Positions 1-13,250 of a stretch of 64,000 nucleotides of DNA are shown here, one piece after another. The notes beneath the pieces were generated by a model. It saw only the letters and a list, made by a program, of their open reading frames with translations. It did no database searches and had not been told where the DNA came from. Numbering within the stretch: the first letter of the stretch is position 1; each line of letters opens with the position of its first letter. Source of the DNA: Dipteronia dyeriana (taxonomy: Eukaryota > Streptophyta > Magnoliopsida > Sapindales > Sapindaceae); NCBI GenBank assembly GCA_032871835.1, contig CM065296.1:9124001-9188000 (forward strand), written 5' to 3'. The translations under genes and the position numbers were made by a program.

Positions 1-759
1 AGTGCTTACATATATTCTAATTATTATTAAATATTAATATTTGAAAGAAATAAGGGAAAATGGAATATTCGGATATCACTGTTTGCTTACCGGAGTTACT
101 GATACTGTTAAGGTTGGAATATGTAGCTACTTGATGAATGTTGTTTGAAAGGCTTTCCTGGATGCAGGCCTCAATTAAATGTTTTTATTTTATTTTATAT
201 TGATTTTAACAACCATTTCCTTACTCTTTTTCTTTTGAATATGGTTGTATTTGATTAGTTTGATTATCATGTTCATCCTTCATTTGATCCTTTCTATCAT
301 ATTTATTTTCTGAATATCCTCAGTTTGGTACCTTCTGTCTTTGTGAAATTTGCTTTGGAAAATGGTGGTCTTTTAAGTAACTACTTCAATCTATATTTAT
401 GGTCAAATGGTCAATAAATGCTATCATAACATTATGTGCCAGACAAAATGAGATGATTGTATTCCTATCAAATTTGCAAAGATAATCAGTTATATGAAAA
501 TTTACATGTGATTCTTATTATGGCTGGGAACTTGAATCAATTCTCCATCCAAGCATTTAAGTAGAGAATGAATATAGCACCAAAGTAGATATGGTTCACG
601 ACTCTACGATGCATAATCATATACAACTACAGCAAGCTTAATAAGTACTATATATGCATAGCCAAATATGCTATTTTTTGAGGTACATTATTATAAAACT
701 AAAGGATAATTTTTTAAACTGACCCAGTTCAAACTTGCTGACTAATAAGGGGTATCTTT
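1..759. other. Intergenic A/T-rich DNA
   Basis: This is the region downstream of the BURP gene, which ends at 760 on the minus strand. I see no convincing reading frame, RNA gene or repeat. Part of it probably holds the 3' untranslated region and poly(A) site of that gene, but I cannot place the site. Confidence 0.5.
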
Positions 760-2382
760 CTATTCTGCAGGTTTCTTGTTGGGAACCCAGACAATATGAT
801 CTTCAGGAAGGAAATGACAGACGGGACAATCTCCTGGATTCACTTTGAGCACTTGAAAAGCCAAATGCTTTGGGTTCCATGCTGATGTATCGGTGTGGCA
901 GACTGCTACTGCTTTGGCTTTTGACCCATCAGTACCCTCCAAAGGAACATTGTAAGCCCTTGTGGTTTGCGTTGCATGGCAGTAGAATACAGCATATGCA
1001 TAATTCTGCTTATGGCACACTACAGATTTGTTATCTGTCATCTTCTCCATTCCAGCTGCAATTGTATACTCCTGCAACCGGGCTCTTTTTTCCACTTCTG
1101 TTGATATTGCCTGGACATTTTTTCCGAGCTTGGAAGTGCTGAAGTCAATCATTGACTCTAGTGAAGTTGCACAATATTTTTCCTCTCCTTTGATCCCAGC
1201 TTCTTCACACTCTTTGATTGTATTCTGCATTATATCAGCTTCCAATGATCCAGGTTTGACTGAGAACTGGTTCAAGATTTCTGGCATCTGGTTAGATGAA
1301 AAAGGGATTGATTGGGCAACTTGGCGAGGTAAGAAAGTTGCTTTATTTAAATTTTCAGTGAAGTGCAAGTTCATTTTGGTGCCGGGATGTAAATCCTTCT
1401 CTACGAAGAAAAGAGCCGTATTTTGGTCATCATGGAGCTGATTTTCAGAGGCAGCATATTTGTAAATAAATGGGCTTGACCCTGGATTTACTCCAACATA
1501 GACTGGCTTTCCTTTGTGTCCTGTGTTCACAGATACTCCTCCTTTGCCAACACCAACATTGGTTCCTTTACCGGGCGTTCCAGTGTGGACATCAACGCCT
1601 CCTTTACCTCCAACATTTACAGAAGTGCCTCCCGGCTTTCCTTTCCCTGTGTCGACATTTACTCCACCCTTTCCAACATTGACAGAAGTGCCTCCAGGCT
1701 TTCCTTTGCCTGCATCTACATTTACACCGCCCTTCCCTACACCAACAGCAGTGCTTTTGTCTTCCACCAAGTCTGCAAATACAGTATTATTAGAAGAGAC
1801 CTTTTAATCTAACCGAGGAATAGCCTGATAAATTTGTAGATCATCACAAACTTCTCCTTGACCTCTTTCTGAGCTTTGTCAAATTTTTAGTTTGAGCTTA
1901 ATTTAAAGAAAACATATTCCACTTACTTGACATGTACCGATTTTAACTAGTTTACTTTTCTTTCTTACGATTTCATATAGTTCTTTACATAACTTTATAA
2001 TCTCAATCTATACATATGACAGCAATTTTTCACCTCTCAGGTATGCGGAGCATAAAAGTATGTTTTTGATTTCCACAATAGAGTGCCTGGACTTAAAATA
2101 CCTACCAGGGTGTAGAAGGTCTGTGACAGATTTTGGCATTGGAGTATTTGGCAATACAGACTTCCAGTAAAGTTCAGGAGACAAAGCAGCATGGCTTGCC
2201 ACCAGTGCAAGCTGCAATGTAAGTAAATACAAAAGAAAAAACAAAAGAAATGAAACTATTAGTTTCTCGTATGATTAGAGAATTAAAAATTCTAAGATAT
2301 AAATGCTCTTTGTTCATAACCATGCAAGTTTTAAGAAGCTTACTGTGAGAAAAATAACGAAGAGCGAGAAGCGGAACCCCAT
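760..2382 (-). CDS. RD22: RD22-like BURP-domain protein
   Basis: Three exons on the minus strand: 2382-2344, 2211-2106 and 1772-760, joined by canonical GT-AG introns, giving 385 residues. The start at 2382 opens a hydrophobic signal peptide (about residues 1-20) that continues across the first junction, as expected for a cell-wall or apoplastic protein. Next comes the family's conserved segment (LYWKSVLPNTPMP, about 27-38), then a Gly/Lys-rich stretch (about 60-140) with four GKGGV(N/D/S)V units, two of them linked by TSVNV. The BURP domain spans about 170-382 and matches the family signature exactly: CH, 10 residues, CH, 25 residues, CH, 25 residues, CH, with the terminal CHFLPEDHIVWVP. RD22 proteins are known as drought- and ABA-induced. 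That this copy is stress-induced is inference. No frame damage is visible. Confidence 0.93.
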
Positions 2383-2490
2383 TGGAGAGTTGAATGTGGT
2401 ACTGAAATCTATGACTGTTAAGAGAGAAGAAGGAGCTGAAAAACTTTAGTGTAGTAGTTTACATGGAAAGAAGAGCATCTGAGTTGTGAA

Positions 2491-2497
2491 ATTTATA
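2491..2497 (-). promoter_or_regulatory. Probable TATA box of the BURP gene
   Basis: The minus strand reads TATAAAT about 110 bases upstream of the BURP start codon, a normal distance for a plant TATA box with a short leader. No other control element could be assigned with confidence. Confidence 0.5.
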
Positions 2498-3399
2498 ACG
2501 AGACATGTCGATAAATAGCAGTGCACCACCAATACCAGCGACCCGATTAATACTCTCAACTGTCCCCTGCCTTAACTTAAATGCAATTTATTCTCAAGTA
2601 GACAAGGTGGTGGAGTGGAGATAATCTAAGTTGGACTTATTTCACTGACACTAAAGGATCGGAGTTACATACCATCTCCATTAAAATGTAATGGTTAGAA
2701 GTTGCGTGGATGTCTTTCTCTTGTCATGGTCATGGACGATTTTTAATGAGCTAAGGTATTGAAACAGCTAACTAGTTATGTATTTTTGTGGACTTTGTTG
2801 ATAAAATCATGTGTTATCAAACGAACTACCAAATTTATGAGGGTTTAGTAGGAGTTGGAGTGATCACCATTATTGGTACCAGTAACACTGACATTCTGAT
2901 TTTGATAGCACCTGTGTTCGAGAATGCTTTAGATTATATGAATTATAAAATTCTATGGCAAAATCTTATTTGTCTTGAAAATTAATGCATTATACAAAAT
3001 TGTCACATCACAGTAAGATTTTTTTTTTTAATCCAGGGGAAATGTTTTTGGATAAGATTGTCTATATCTAACTTTTTACTTTACTCATAAGGTATATAAT
3101 GAGTAAAATATAATATCATTTGTCCCGTAAAAGTTCATTAAAAGTATTTAATTTTATGTCTTAACGCTGAAATCTTTATACATCAAGATATTAATATAAT
3201 TATACGATGAATATTTGTACTCATTAAAAAGTCAACATGATTTACGATGAAATAACATGTTTACTTGTTAAAATTACATTTCAACGTGTGTAAATTTTTG
3301 GAAAGTTCCAATTTTCTAAATTAAAAATAACAATTTTTTTCAAACATCCATAGATGGAAATTGAACGGATCTCCATCATTGGAGATCTTTGATGGAGAT
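2498..3399. other. Upstream region of the BURP gene, no gene seen
   Basis: Likely holds the rest of the BURP promoter, followed by A/T-rich DNA. A short palindromic cluster of GGAGAT/ATCTCC words lies at about 3368-3430. The only open frame (2788-2985) shows no recognisable protein features. Confidence 0.4.
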
Positions 3400-3599
3400 G
3401 AATAAAAAGAAACCTTAGATCTCCATTGATTGGGCAGACAAAATTCCATATGGAGGTTTGATAATGAAGATGACGATTAAAAAGAAAGTTGTTTTTCTTA
3501 CGTATGATATTTGTATTAAGTTTATTTTCTTGAAATCATTTTTCTTAATAAAAGTAAAAAAAAATTAGAGAAAAGGTATTTTTGAACAAGAGCTTCTAT

Positions 3600-5600
3600 T
3601 TACAATTCATAAATCATCTGTTCTTTTTATTAATGATAATTTTAATTTGAATTAAAATTACTAAACAAGACCTAAAAAATCTAAAGACACTGTAAACTGA
3701 TTAAATTATTAAAAAAAAAATTCTTTCTTCTAAATCATTAGATTAAATATTAAATATTAAATCCTCATTTCTAAATAAGTTATTACTATAGTAAACACTC
3801 TTTCCTAATTACTCTCTCGTCATTTTCAAAAAAAAAAATCCAAATCTTAACTCTATGTCTTCGGTCAATCTCTAATTAATAGTTAAAAAAAAAACTAATG
3901 CATTTTTGGATTTTTACTAACAATAATATATATATATATATTATTGTTAAAATAAATACCTTGTTTTTTTTAAAAAAAAAAAGATATATGAAGACTTGAT
4001 TTGGTGTAACTAGATTCTATTAAATTCAGATTTCTAAGACTAATGAAAGAATTAAAGTTCTCTGTACAATCACATTAATAAATGCATTTTCATATTTCGA
4101 TTTTTTTATATAACAAAACAAGGTACTTGGTTTTTAAGGTTTTTTTTTGTACAGATATTAACACCTATAAAACTTATTAGTACACTCATTTTTATAAGTA
4201 CATCTATGTCTAAAGTTTAAAATTTAAATATTACTATAAACACCCATTCTAATGCCAATAGTACTCTCATTGGATCTTAAATTATTATCACCCAATTTGT
4301 AATTATTAAAAAAAAAAATCATATTATTTTTTGAATTAAATCCTCTTTTATTGATGGTTCAATTTATTTTTGGAAATATCTTGAATGTCGAAGCATTATA
4401 AAAGGGAATATGTCGAACATTATATGAGGTTAAGAGATTTTCAATATCAAATTATTTTATTTATACATCTATTTTTTTAAAAAAAAAACCTTAATTGTAT
4501 CTATGACTATCTTAAAAAAAACTTGTTGATATCTATAACTATCGTTAAAAAAAAATTGTTTATTGATAAAATTCATAACTATACATAAAAGAAAGACAAA
4601 AAACAATATGATACTCATGTAATGGTGAGAAAGTTTGATACTTGAAATAAAATTAGAGTTTAATTAGGGTTTATCTTAAAAATTAGGGTTTATCATATCT
4701 TAGGGTTTATCGTAAGGTTTTTTTTTTTGAGAGGTAAGTTTTTTTTTTAAATAAAGAAATATAGTTTAAGATATTAGTGTAATTAATTAGTACATATAGT
4801 ATTTAGTTTATTTTTAATTAAATTAAATTTGTCCTTAAATTTCTATTGGGCTATTTTTGTAATATGTTTTTTATATAAAATATGGATGCACTAATAAGTT
4901 TAATGGGTATCAATATCGACACTTTTTTTTTCAATATATACATACAATTTATCTTTTCTTTTGTAGACTTATGTTTACTTTTTTCATTTTTTTTCCTTCT
5001 TATATCTTCACTCACCATATATATGGAAAATCTAACGATTTTTTTTTTAAATGATTAAACTTGAATTATTTAATGAGTTTGTAATTTTAATTTTAACTCC
5101 TATAGGTCTAAATAACTCGTGTGAAACTAATTGGGTTTAAATATATCTTAAAAAATTGGTTATAGTTACATACCTTTAAAGTTAATTTGTCATTATTGTT
5201 GGTAAATTTCTATTGAGATATTTTTATAATAATTTTTTATTTTATATAAAATATGGGTGTACTAATAAGTTTAATGGGTATCAATATCGACATAATTTTT
5301 TTAATATGCATACATACGGTTTCTACAAATCAAGCTTATTCGTAAGTTTTTTTTTTTTTTTTTTTTAACTTTTAGTATTGCTTGAGAAAGAATGGAGATA
5401 TAAAATTAAAGAAATGTTTGAAGGAAAGAGAATTTAATATGGTAATTAAAAATTTCGGAGAGAGTGTTTAATATATAATACTTAATCTAATAATTTAGGA
5501 GATATTTTGTTTAATAATTTAATTTAAAAAAGATTACTTGAATCTAAAGGCCACGATAGTTCGTCCTAAATTTTATTAAAATAAAATAAAGTATCTTTAG
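3600..5600. repeat. Nested inverted-repeat element(s)
   Basis: Two layers of imperfect inverted repeats. The outer arms are about 3660-3830 and about 5400-5570; both carry a word like CTAAATnATTAGATTAA, facing each other. The inner arms are about 4140-4200 against about 4860-4930. A second direct copy of the inner right arm lies at about 5217-5300 and shares ACTAATAAGTTTAATGGG and ATCAATATCGACA with the first. No coding sequence lies inside. The layout fits one non-autonomous element inserted into, or expanded within, another. The exact ends were not resolved. Confidence 0.5.
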
Positions 5601-5830
5601 AAATTTATTTTTTAAAATGAAGTATCATTAGAATAAGAGTATCAAAAGATAAAAAAGATAACCTTAGATTAAAAGAGAGTGTCTTTAGAATTTTTTTTAA
5701 TTTAATTTTTGAAAATGAAATGTTATTAGAAAGGAAGTAAAGAAAAATTGAAATAGTTAAAAGAAGTCCCTCTTTTTAAATACTCTAATCAAGTAATTTT
5801 TTTTTTACTTAAAAAATACCTATTACAATT

Positions 5831-7073
5831 ATTTCAGATAGAGAGAACTTTTGTGGCGTAACATGAGAGACATCGGATATACCGGTGTATCAATCTCATA
5901 TCAATGAACAATGATTTTAACTATATTAAAGTGTATTTCTAATTCAAAAATAGGTCATATGCAACTATGCATGTTCAGAAGTTTTGTCCCAATCTATTTT
6001 TTTTTATATATATACCATATATGGTGGTGGTGGGAATTCAAACCCACGATATTATTAAACTGAATTGAATGATGGTGTATGGAACTTGCTGACAGCGCAC
6101 ACGTACTTGTTATGAAGAATCTAAAGCAAATTGCATCATAGATTATGAAAGGTGAACCATAATCTCTTAAGGCCATGAATATCAATAAAAGTTGGTTACA
6201 AGTTCAGTGGAGGATTTAATAGGACTGCCAGGATTTAGCAGCCGTTGCCTTGTAAAAGAAAAAGAGAGGAGTATTTGGTGAGTATTATTATTGTCCCAAA
6301 AGCAACTTAAATATTTTCCAAACTATTAAACACTTTCAATCAATCAAATGGTTTGTGTGAATTTCAGTCGGAAAGACAATAGTTTTAGAAATAAATAAAG
6401 TTTTTATTTATTTATTCAATTTCTAGCATCAGATAATATAAAGAACATCATCGGATAATATATTTCTGCTTAGAAGCTTAATACAAAGCTGTATTGAACT
6501 AAATATAATCGATTTTCTTTCTTTCTTTATGGCTCTGTAATTTCTCATTTGCTTCACTACCAAAACCAATGAAATCCATTGCTCTCTGTCTAAGCGAGCA
6601 TGCATCTTCCAACATCACTTAAAAAAACCTCAAATAGAGTAGGTCGTAAGTTGTTTTCAAAAAGGCTATATACAAAATGTTCAAATTTAGATAATTTTGA
6701 TAACCGATTAAAAAAGCGTAGGAAGAATGACTGATAGTGGCAGAGAGCTTGTAAATATTTCATGATTATAACAAAGTCTGCAAAATTGTGCACATTCATC
6801 TATATAGCCGTTGGTGTTAGTGTATTGAACCGACATGTAAATCGGTTACGGATTTGGATCATCTCCTTACCCTAATGATCCTTATCATGACCTTATCTAT
6901 ATAGTTTATATTAATAGTTTTAATTATTTATATTATTTTTGTATGTTCTTGTCTTACTACAAATAGAATTAAGCAAATCTATTGATTTACACGAGGTCAA
7001 ATAAAATACTGTTTGTTATGACTTGCATGTCCACCGTCTATGGTTGTGGACGGTCAACTGCCATCCAATCCGA
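5831..7073. other. A/T-rich region with weak coding-like shadow
   Basis: No gene could be supported. A tRNA B-box-like word (minus strand TGGGTTTGAATTCCC) lies at 6030-6044 and may be a SINE relic. Minus-strand frames at about 6500-6800 look slightly protein-like but match no family I recognise and have no clear splice structure. Confidence 0.35.
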
Positions 7074-7784
7074 TTGGCAGTGGCACCATTTGATTGGTCA
7101 AACATTTTGAATCTTTATTTATTAAAATAATAATAATTATTATTTTGAAATGAATAATAATTCAAAATCCGAAAATTTCAATTAACTATAGTTTAAAGAG
7201 CAATATTTAGGTACTGATTCCATCAATGAGGTGGTGACACGTGGTCTATTTTATTAGATAATTAAAATAAAATTAAAGAAAGAAGACCACGTTGTAACAC
7301 CCCATTGGAGGGGTCAGTACCTTGGATACTAACTGATCAGTATTCAAATATTTTTTTAATTTAAAAGGGTTTTGTTACTAATTATTATTTTTTAATTATC
7401 CAAAAACTTGATAAAACAATCGTAATTGTTAAGAGTATCAATGATGTGTCATATGACTCGTAATTAACACATGGATCATGATGTTTACTATTCATATACC
7501 ACCATATTTGAACATTAATTTGCTTGGCCTGAGCAGTGAGGAAGGCTAGTTGGCAGTGGCACCATCTGATTGGTCAAACATTCTGAATCTCTAATCCTTT
7601 CTCTACCTTTATTTATTACAAAATAATAATAATTATTTTTAAATGAATAATAATTCAAAATTCGAAAATTTCAATGAACTATAGTTTAAAGGGGTTCTAT
7701 AAGTATTATTTTTTAATTATCCAAAAACTTGATAAAACACTCGTAATTGTTATAAGTATCAATGATGTGTCATATGACTTGTGA
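7074..7784. repeat. Direct duplication, two copies
   Basis: Copy A is 7074-7462 and copy B is about 7551-7784. Both open with TTGGCAGTGGCACCAT and share AACTATAGTTTAAAG, CAAAAACTTGATAAAACA and ATCAATGATGTGTCATATGA in the same order. Copy A is longer because a small inverted-repeat element sits in its middle (about 7201-7358). Copy B keeps the uninterrupted site near 7690-7700. Confidence 0.75.
7201..7358. mobile_element. MITE inside one copy of the duplication
   Basis: Inverted arms at 7210-7247 and 7284-7321: both begin GGTACTGA when read inward and end ACGTGGTCT, with about 80% identity between. The outer flanks also mirror each other (AATATTT at both ends). The element is about 158 bp with no coding capacity. 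It is bounded by TTTAAAGAG on the left and TTTAAAAGG on the right. The duplicate copy at about 7690 has a single TTTAAAGGG, consistent with a 9-bp target duplication. The class (Mutator-like or hAT-like) is inference. Confidence 0.7.
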
Positions 7785-9299
7785 GGTTGTGGAATATGGA
7801 CCTCACCCCTAGGGGTGAAACCGAAATTCAAGGTTGGAGTGATCATTATGTAAAAACATAAAATATTAGAGGGGTTAAAATGAAAAAAAAATTAATTTTT
7901 TTATGTATTTTATAATTATATTAAAAATAACTTGAGTTTTTTTTAAAGGGAGGGGGCCCCTGCTCACCCCTATCTGTATTCTGTCATGTCAAAGAAGTTG
8001 GCGATGGTAACAACTAACAATCTCTCTTAATGTCTTTGACTCTTTTCTTCTTGGGCTTCTTATTTATTATGGGCTTAATTGAATTGCAGTACAGATAAAT
8101 TTTAACCCACTTGGTTTTGGATCTCTTTCAGATACCTTTTGAAAATCAATCAAGAAATTGGGCCAAAGTCCAATTCCAAAATTACTAAACAAAAACATAG
8201 TCCATCAATTTTACTTTTAAGTTTGAATCAAAATCCAACGGAGCTAATTAAAAGTGTGTAGGTTTAATTTTTTAAAATTCTGAATACAAGTCACACTACA
8301 TATTCAATTAGTCACACACAAAAAATGGAAATTTAATTATAGAATTAAACAATTCTCACAACCCTTTTGAAATAGAGGGGTCAATCTACATGAAGTTTGT
8401 GATTGGAGAGATTTTTTTTTTTAGGGTTATATAATTGCATTAAATTGATAGATCAAATGGAACAAAAACCCAAAAGGCAATTTAGTGGGATAAAGCCATA
8501 GATATTCTTTTACCATCTTTTATGAAGAGTCAGCCAAGTTCAACCAAATCCATGATCTTTCTTATTTCTTTTTCCTTTACTTGTAAGCCAACTCATGCAT
8601 ATATATATATATATATATCCTTATTATTTCTCCCACTAAAGTGTCTTTTTAAGTCTTTGAAAAGAGCAAATTAAAAGAAAATACCCTCTTGGCTCTTGTT
8701 GTATTTATTTGCAATCTTTGGTGGGAGGATTGGTGTCATCCACTCAATATTCAAAGAAAAATTTTATTGTTAGAATTTAATTAGTGAATTGAGTCAATCC
8801 AAGGCTATATAGAGAGTAATTGGCAAACCAATCTAGGTGGGGCGGTTCCCATTGTGAATAATATATATTTGCTCATCTTGTACTAATAATGTTATGCTTT
8901 TGTGGGTCGGTTGTTTTTGTGAGAAAAATGATTGGATCATATATTTATATGGAAAAATTATCATTTCAACGTTAACTTTCTTTTTCATTCTTGTTAGTTT
9001 CTCCATGCATATCTGGTTACATACTTACATGTCATTATTTCTAGGTGGGTAATATTATTGTCAAACATGTTGACTTTTATCATTAGTTGTAAACTACTTT
9101 TTTTTTTAACACTATCATTAGTTGTAACTTGATGGATTGTCGAATGAGAGTTTCCAATTATAATGTATTGGAATTATGTTCGATAGTAAAAATATACTAA
9201 TGTATTTAACGATCTTTTCATATTAATAAAAGTGATTTTTAGTTTAACAAATTTTATAACATTTATAGTTTAATTATTATAATTGTCAAAAGTAAATAA
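7785..9299. other. A/T-rich intergenic DNA
   Basis: No gene seen. It contains homopolymer runs, a short (AT)n tract at about 8598-8618 and scattered low-complexity sequence. Confidence 0.4.
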
Positions 9300-11380
9300 T
9301 CATAAGGTCATAAGACAATGAGAAAAAAAGAATTGTTTATACATCTGGATATATACGAGGTAGATAAAATTCTTTAGTTAGTCTTGAATAATATTCACAA
9401 CTTAAGATAAATGTTGGACGCCTTTATCTTGTCAAAGTTGTAGATTCTTTTGCTAGCATTTGAGTGGGATCGAATGTGTTATAATGAGTCTAAAATCATC
9501 AAAGTGTGGTGTCTTTGGACAAAAGAATCTAGTGCACTGGGTGCATTGAATAGGATCACAGTGAAATACTTTATGTAGAACAGTCAATGGATAAAAGTTT
9601 TCACTTAAATACAATCGGAGAGTCTATCTCAATCCTGATAGTTTGGTGGTATTCATTTGTTAATCAATAGAGGACTTCATTTATAGAAATGGACATCGTG
9701 GCTCCATTTATTAAATGAGAGTAGAATATCATTATATGGATGTTTTGAGGTATTGAATATTAAATCTTAACGTTAAGTTTTCAATAGTGTCTATTGAAAT
9801 ATAGCTTTTGGACAAGTCCAAAATATCTAAGTTCAAAATGTGGTCATATGAGTAAATATGGTAACTTTGAGAGCTATAGACGGTCTATGAGCTCTTGGCA
9901 ATTACTGATATTCTTCACGAGAATACACTTTCTCTATTAAAATTTTCTAGGTTATGAATGAACAATATTAACTTATTCTATCTTTATTTAAAACTTCAAT
10001 TTTAGTTCTTTAATGGATTGAACTAAAATTAATAAATCGGACTTAAGTAAATCATCTGTTGATTGTGATTGAGTTGTGTCTATTGGAACTTAAATTTATA
10101 TAGTCCGTCAAGATCCTCAAGCCACACGAGCTTGATGGATCACTTGATATATTCCACCGGACCAATTTACGAGTCTATTTAGAATTGTATTGAGACATGT
10201 GGACTTGTTTCTTTTTATAAGAATGAGTCTAGTTCCCATACGAACTTTTTATTAAGGTCCAATGGATTTAATAAAATAAAATAAATAATATATATGCCGA
10301 TGTGTGGTCTTAGGCGGTAAGGCTAAATATTTTAGCTTAATTATATTATTTTTTATTTTATTTTATTATTTAATTAATTTGTTAATTAATTAATTATTTA
10401 ATTAAAAGTTAAAATATTTTTTTTAATAGGAGATGATTTCCTAATATTATACTATTGTTGGTAGTATAATTAATATTAAAGACTATATTTGATAAATAGA
10501 TAAATAAAAGTAGATAAATAAAAGGAATTACTTATCTAGTCAAATTATGAAATCTTTAATATGGTCACAAATATACTATTTGAGTTGGATTAGGAGTAAA
10601 GAATTCTTTTTGGAAAATGATTCTTGGTCACTAAATAAATTTATCTAATGATAGAATTTTTACCTACCAAGTAAATCCTTCTTAGAAGATGATTAGGTTA
10701 CCTTAACTAAATATAAGTTGAATTCGGCCATTATATATATGGCTTATACAATTCGGCCAAAGAGAAGATATTCTTTTTAGAGAGATTTCGGCCACCATAA
10801 GAATTTTGAGAGAGAAAAGTTTATTTTTTGTTCTAAACAAAATTCGGTCAACTCATAGAAATAGTGTGAAATTCGGTAAAGAAGAAAAATGAAAAAAGAA
10901 CGTTTAGTTTTCGATAGTGCATTAGTAGCCTTTACATTAAAAGGTTTTGTGTACAACATCGAATCAAGGTTCACATGAATTTCAACCAAATCGATTGATA
11001 ATTCACAAGTGACTTAACGTTCTTCATTTTTCTTCTTGTAGGATAATTGTGACTAACAAAGAAAAATATTTTGTTTGTTTCCATAATCAGATATACAATT
11101 TAAAGAAAGGGAGCCCACACTCCTATGTGATTCACGTTCGTGATTGGATTGGAAGATCTTTTGGATTCAATTCGACGCTAGTTCAATCGTCACGAGAAAA
11201 AGGTACGATAGTTTTAATATACATCAATTAATCTAGGGTTAAGGTTCTTTCTATTAAAAGGGAAAATTTTAAAATATTTCAAACCCTAATTTCACGCTTC
11301 CGCCGCGTTTCGAACCGATTTTTCTCTACATAATGGATGCGTACATACAAGGGCGGCCCTGGGGTGGGTCGAGGGGTAGG
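9300..11380. repeat. Probable degraded LTR of a large retrotransposon
   Basis: A block of about 2 kb that is less A/T-rich than its surroundings and holds no long frame. Its wording resembles plant LTR sequence that I recognise only in general terms. It includes several ATTCGG(C/T)C words (10,720-10,870) and ends with a G/C-richer tail around CGCTTCCGCCGCGTTTCG (about 11,296). TG and CA ends and target duplications were not found, so the limits and the assignment are tentative. Confidence 0.35.
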
Positions 11381-12780
11381 TCCGTCATGTCTAAGGACCT
11401 TAAACATATGATGTAAGCTGTTGTTATGGGTTAAGATGTGAAAAAGCTCCAAAAAAAAGCTCAAACAATACCCAAAAATAAATAAATTAAAACCTGACCC
11501 AATTCGTTTTATTTTAGTATAAAACCTATTTTTTTTTAAAGTTTTATACTTTCCTATCAACTATTACCTAAATATATTCTTCATTTCTTTTCCACTAACC
11601 AAAGACAAAAACAAAAGGGCAACCGGAGACATAAAATCATGATTTTTTTTTATTTCGATTTTTATTTTGGGATGAAGTGGGGATGATTTTGTTGATATGT
11701 GACCTATTTTTTAGATTTCGTCCAGGAACCTCAGAATAATCAGGATCGGTACTGTGTACATACATACATGCATATCTGCACTAATATGCTTTTGAATTAT
11801 ATGGATTTTAGTTGTGTTCACTCTTTTATATATAATACCTTACCCATTTTCAATTCATTTTAGTTGTGAGCAATTCAGAATCAGCTAAAGTACATATATT
11901 TGATTATATATGCGTACAGAAGTAAACATTATTTGCTGATTTCGAACAATAATCTTTAGAACATTAAACTAAATGGTAAACTTTTATACATTAAATTATC
12001 ACGTTTTTATAAGTAATTTTATATTGGATTATTTTTGTAATATACAATTTTATGAAAATATAGGTGTATAAACAAATTATATGAGTGACAATAACCACAC
12101 CCTTAAATTAATAAGCATGTTAATAGAACATTATCAACCCAACTAATTAACAAGTTAAAAGTTTTAATTGTATACGATTTAGGTGGTGCCATGAATGACA
12201 CTATTAATTTTGCGTCTCTTTTAATATATTTATTCTAATAAAAGAGATCGCATGGTCATATAAATACAGATAAAGTGAACTTTTTTAGTAAAATTTTTAT
12301 CACCACATTTTTAGAAGGTAATCCGTAATTATAACCATGCTTGGCAGTTGGCACTAGCAAGTACTTGATAAAAATAGGAAATTTATACAAACTTTTATGT
12401 GTGAACAAAGAATTTGTAGTTGTAATTCTGACTTAAACTCTTATGTGTAGCGAACTAATAATTATTAAAGACGGTACCACACTCAAGATTATAATATATA
12501 TATATCTTATTAAATGCCTCAATATTTATTTTATTATACACATACTACAGGCATGTTTTGATACATAAAGTTAATTACAGTAAATTGAAAAATAATTTTA
12601 AAAAAATCTGCCTTCAAAAATTGATAAAAAAAACTTATCAATTTTTTATAAATTTAAACATTGTAATGATTTAAATTTAATTGTTTCGATAAATTAACTA
12701 ACATGTACATTTTATAGCTTGTTTACATTTGATTGTATTTATCTACAACTCTTCCTTTGTATTGTGTTTGTGCTGATCAA
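11381..12780. other. A/T-rich intergenic DNA
   Basis: No gene or clear repeat seen, apart from short TA tracts and a run of TACA repeats near 11,757-11,768. Confidence 0.4.
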
Positions 12781-13006
12781 GTAGCACCAAGCCTTTTGGT
12801 TTAGGAATTAAGAGCATCTCAATGTATAGCCCAATTGCCTATGTGATTTCTTATGCTTTCTTCCGAGCCTGTCTTCAAAAACTGTTATTGATTGACAACC
12901 TGATCTCTCATTTTGTCTCAAATTCCTGTTATGACTTGTTATTGAATGTTGCCTTTTGTACTCGTTTAAGTAATTATCAATTATTCTTCTTGATGGCTAT
13001 GAATTG

Positions 13007-13091
13007 AGTTAACATATCAAGTGAATCTATATGTTTACTTGCCTGATTTTTGGTTCTATCAAGTTAACATATCAAGTGAATCTGTATGTTT
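13007..13091. repeat. Short direct duplication
   Basis: A 29-base word starting GTTAACATATCAAGTGAATC occurs at about 13,007 and again at about 13,062, with one difference. It lies just upstream of the exon-like segment at 13,169-13,250. Confidence 0.6.
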
Positions 13092-13168
13092 CCTCTACCT
13101 TTTTTCATTATATGTTCTTTCTTATTTCAACAAAGGATTGTTTCGTTGCATTTTTTTTATTTGTACAG

Positions 13169-13250
13169 ATGTGGATACCCCTACCATGGACGCATACAAG
13201 CTGATGTAGCTGAAACCTGGGAAAATGGTTGTGTTGTGGCAGTTTTCTGA
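13169..13250 (+). pseudogene. Exon-like fragment, possibly captured by a MULE
   Basis: A pyrimidine tract and acceptor (TTTGTACAG, ending 13,168) are followed by an open stretch of 26 codons ending in TGA at 13,248-13,250. It reads CGYPYHGRIQADVAE, then TWENGCVVAVF. The composition looks like a real terminal exon rather than chance, but I do not recognise the protein. It lies directly outside the left short-repeat array of the Mutator-like remnant, where captured host fragments are often found. No upstream exon was located, so this could also be a chance frame. Confidence 0.3.

Noticed and set aside
870..1812. Several plus-strand open frames
   Set aside because: They are shadows of the minus-strand BURP gene, whose frame carries the exact BURP cysteine-histidine signature.
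6500..6800. Minus-strand protein-like frames
   Set aside because: Slightly coding-like but in several frames, with no clear splice structure and no family I recognise.
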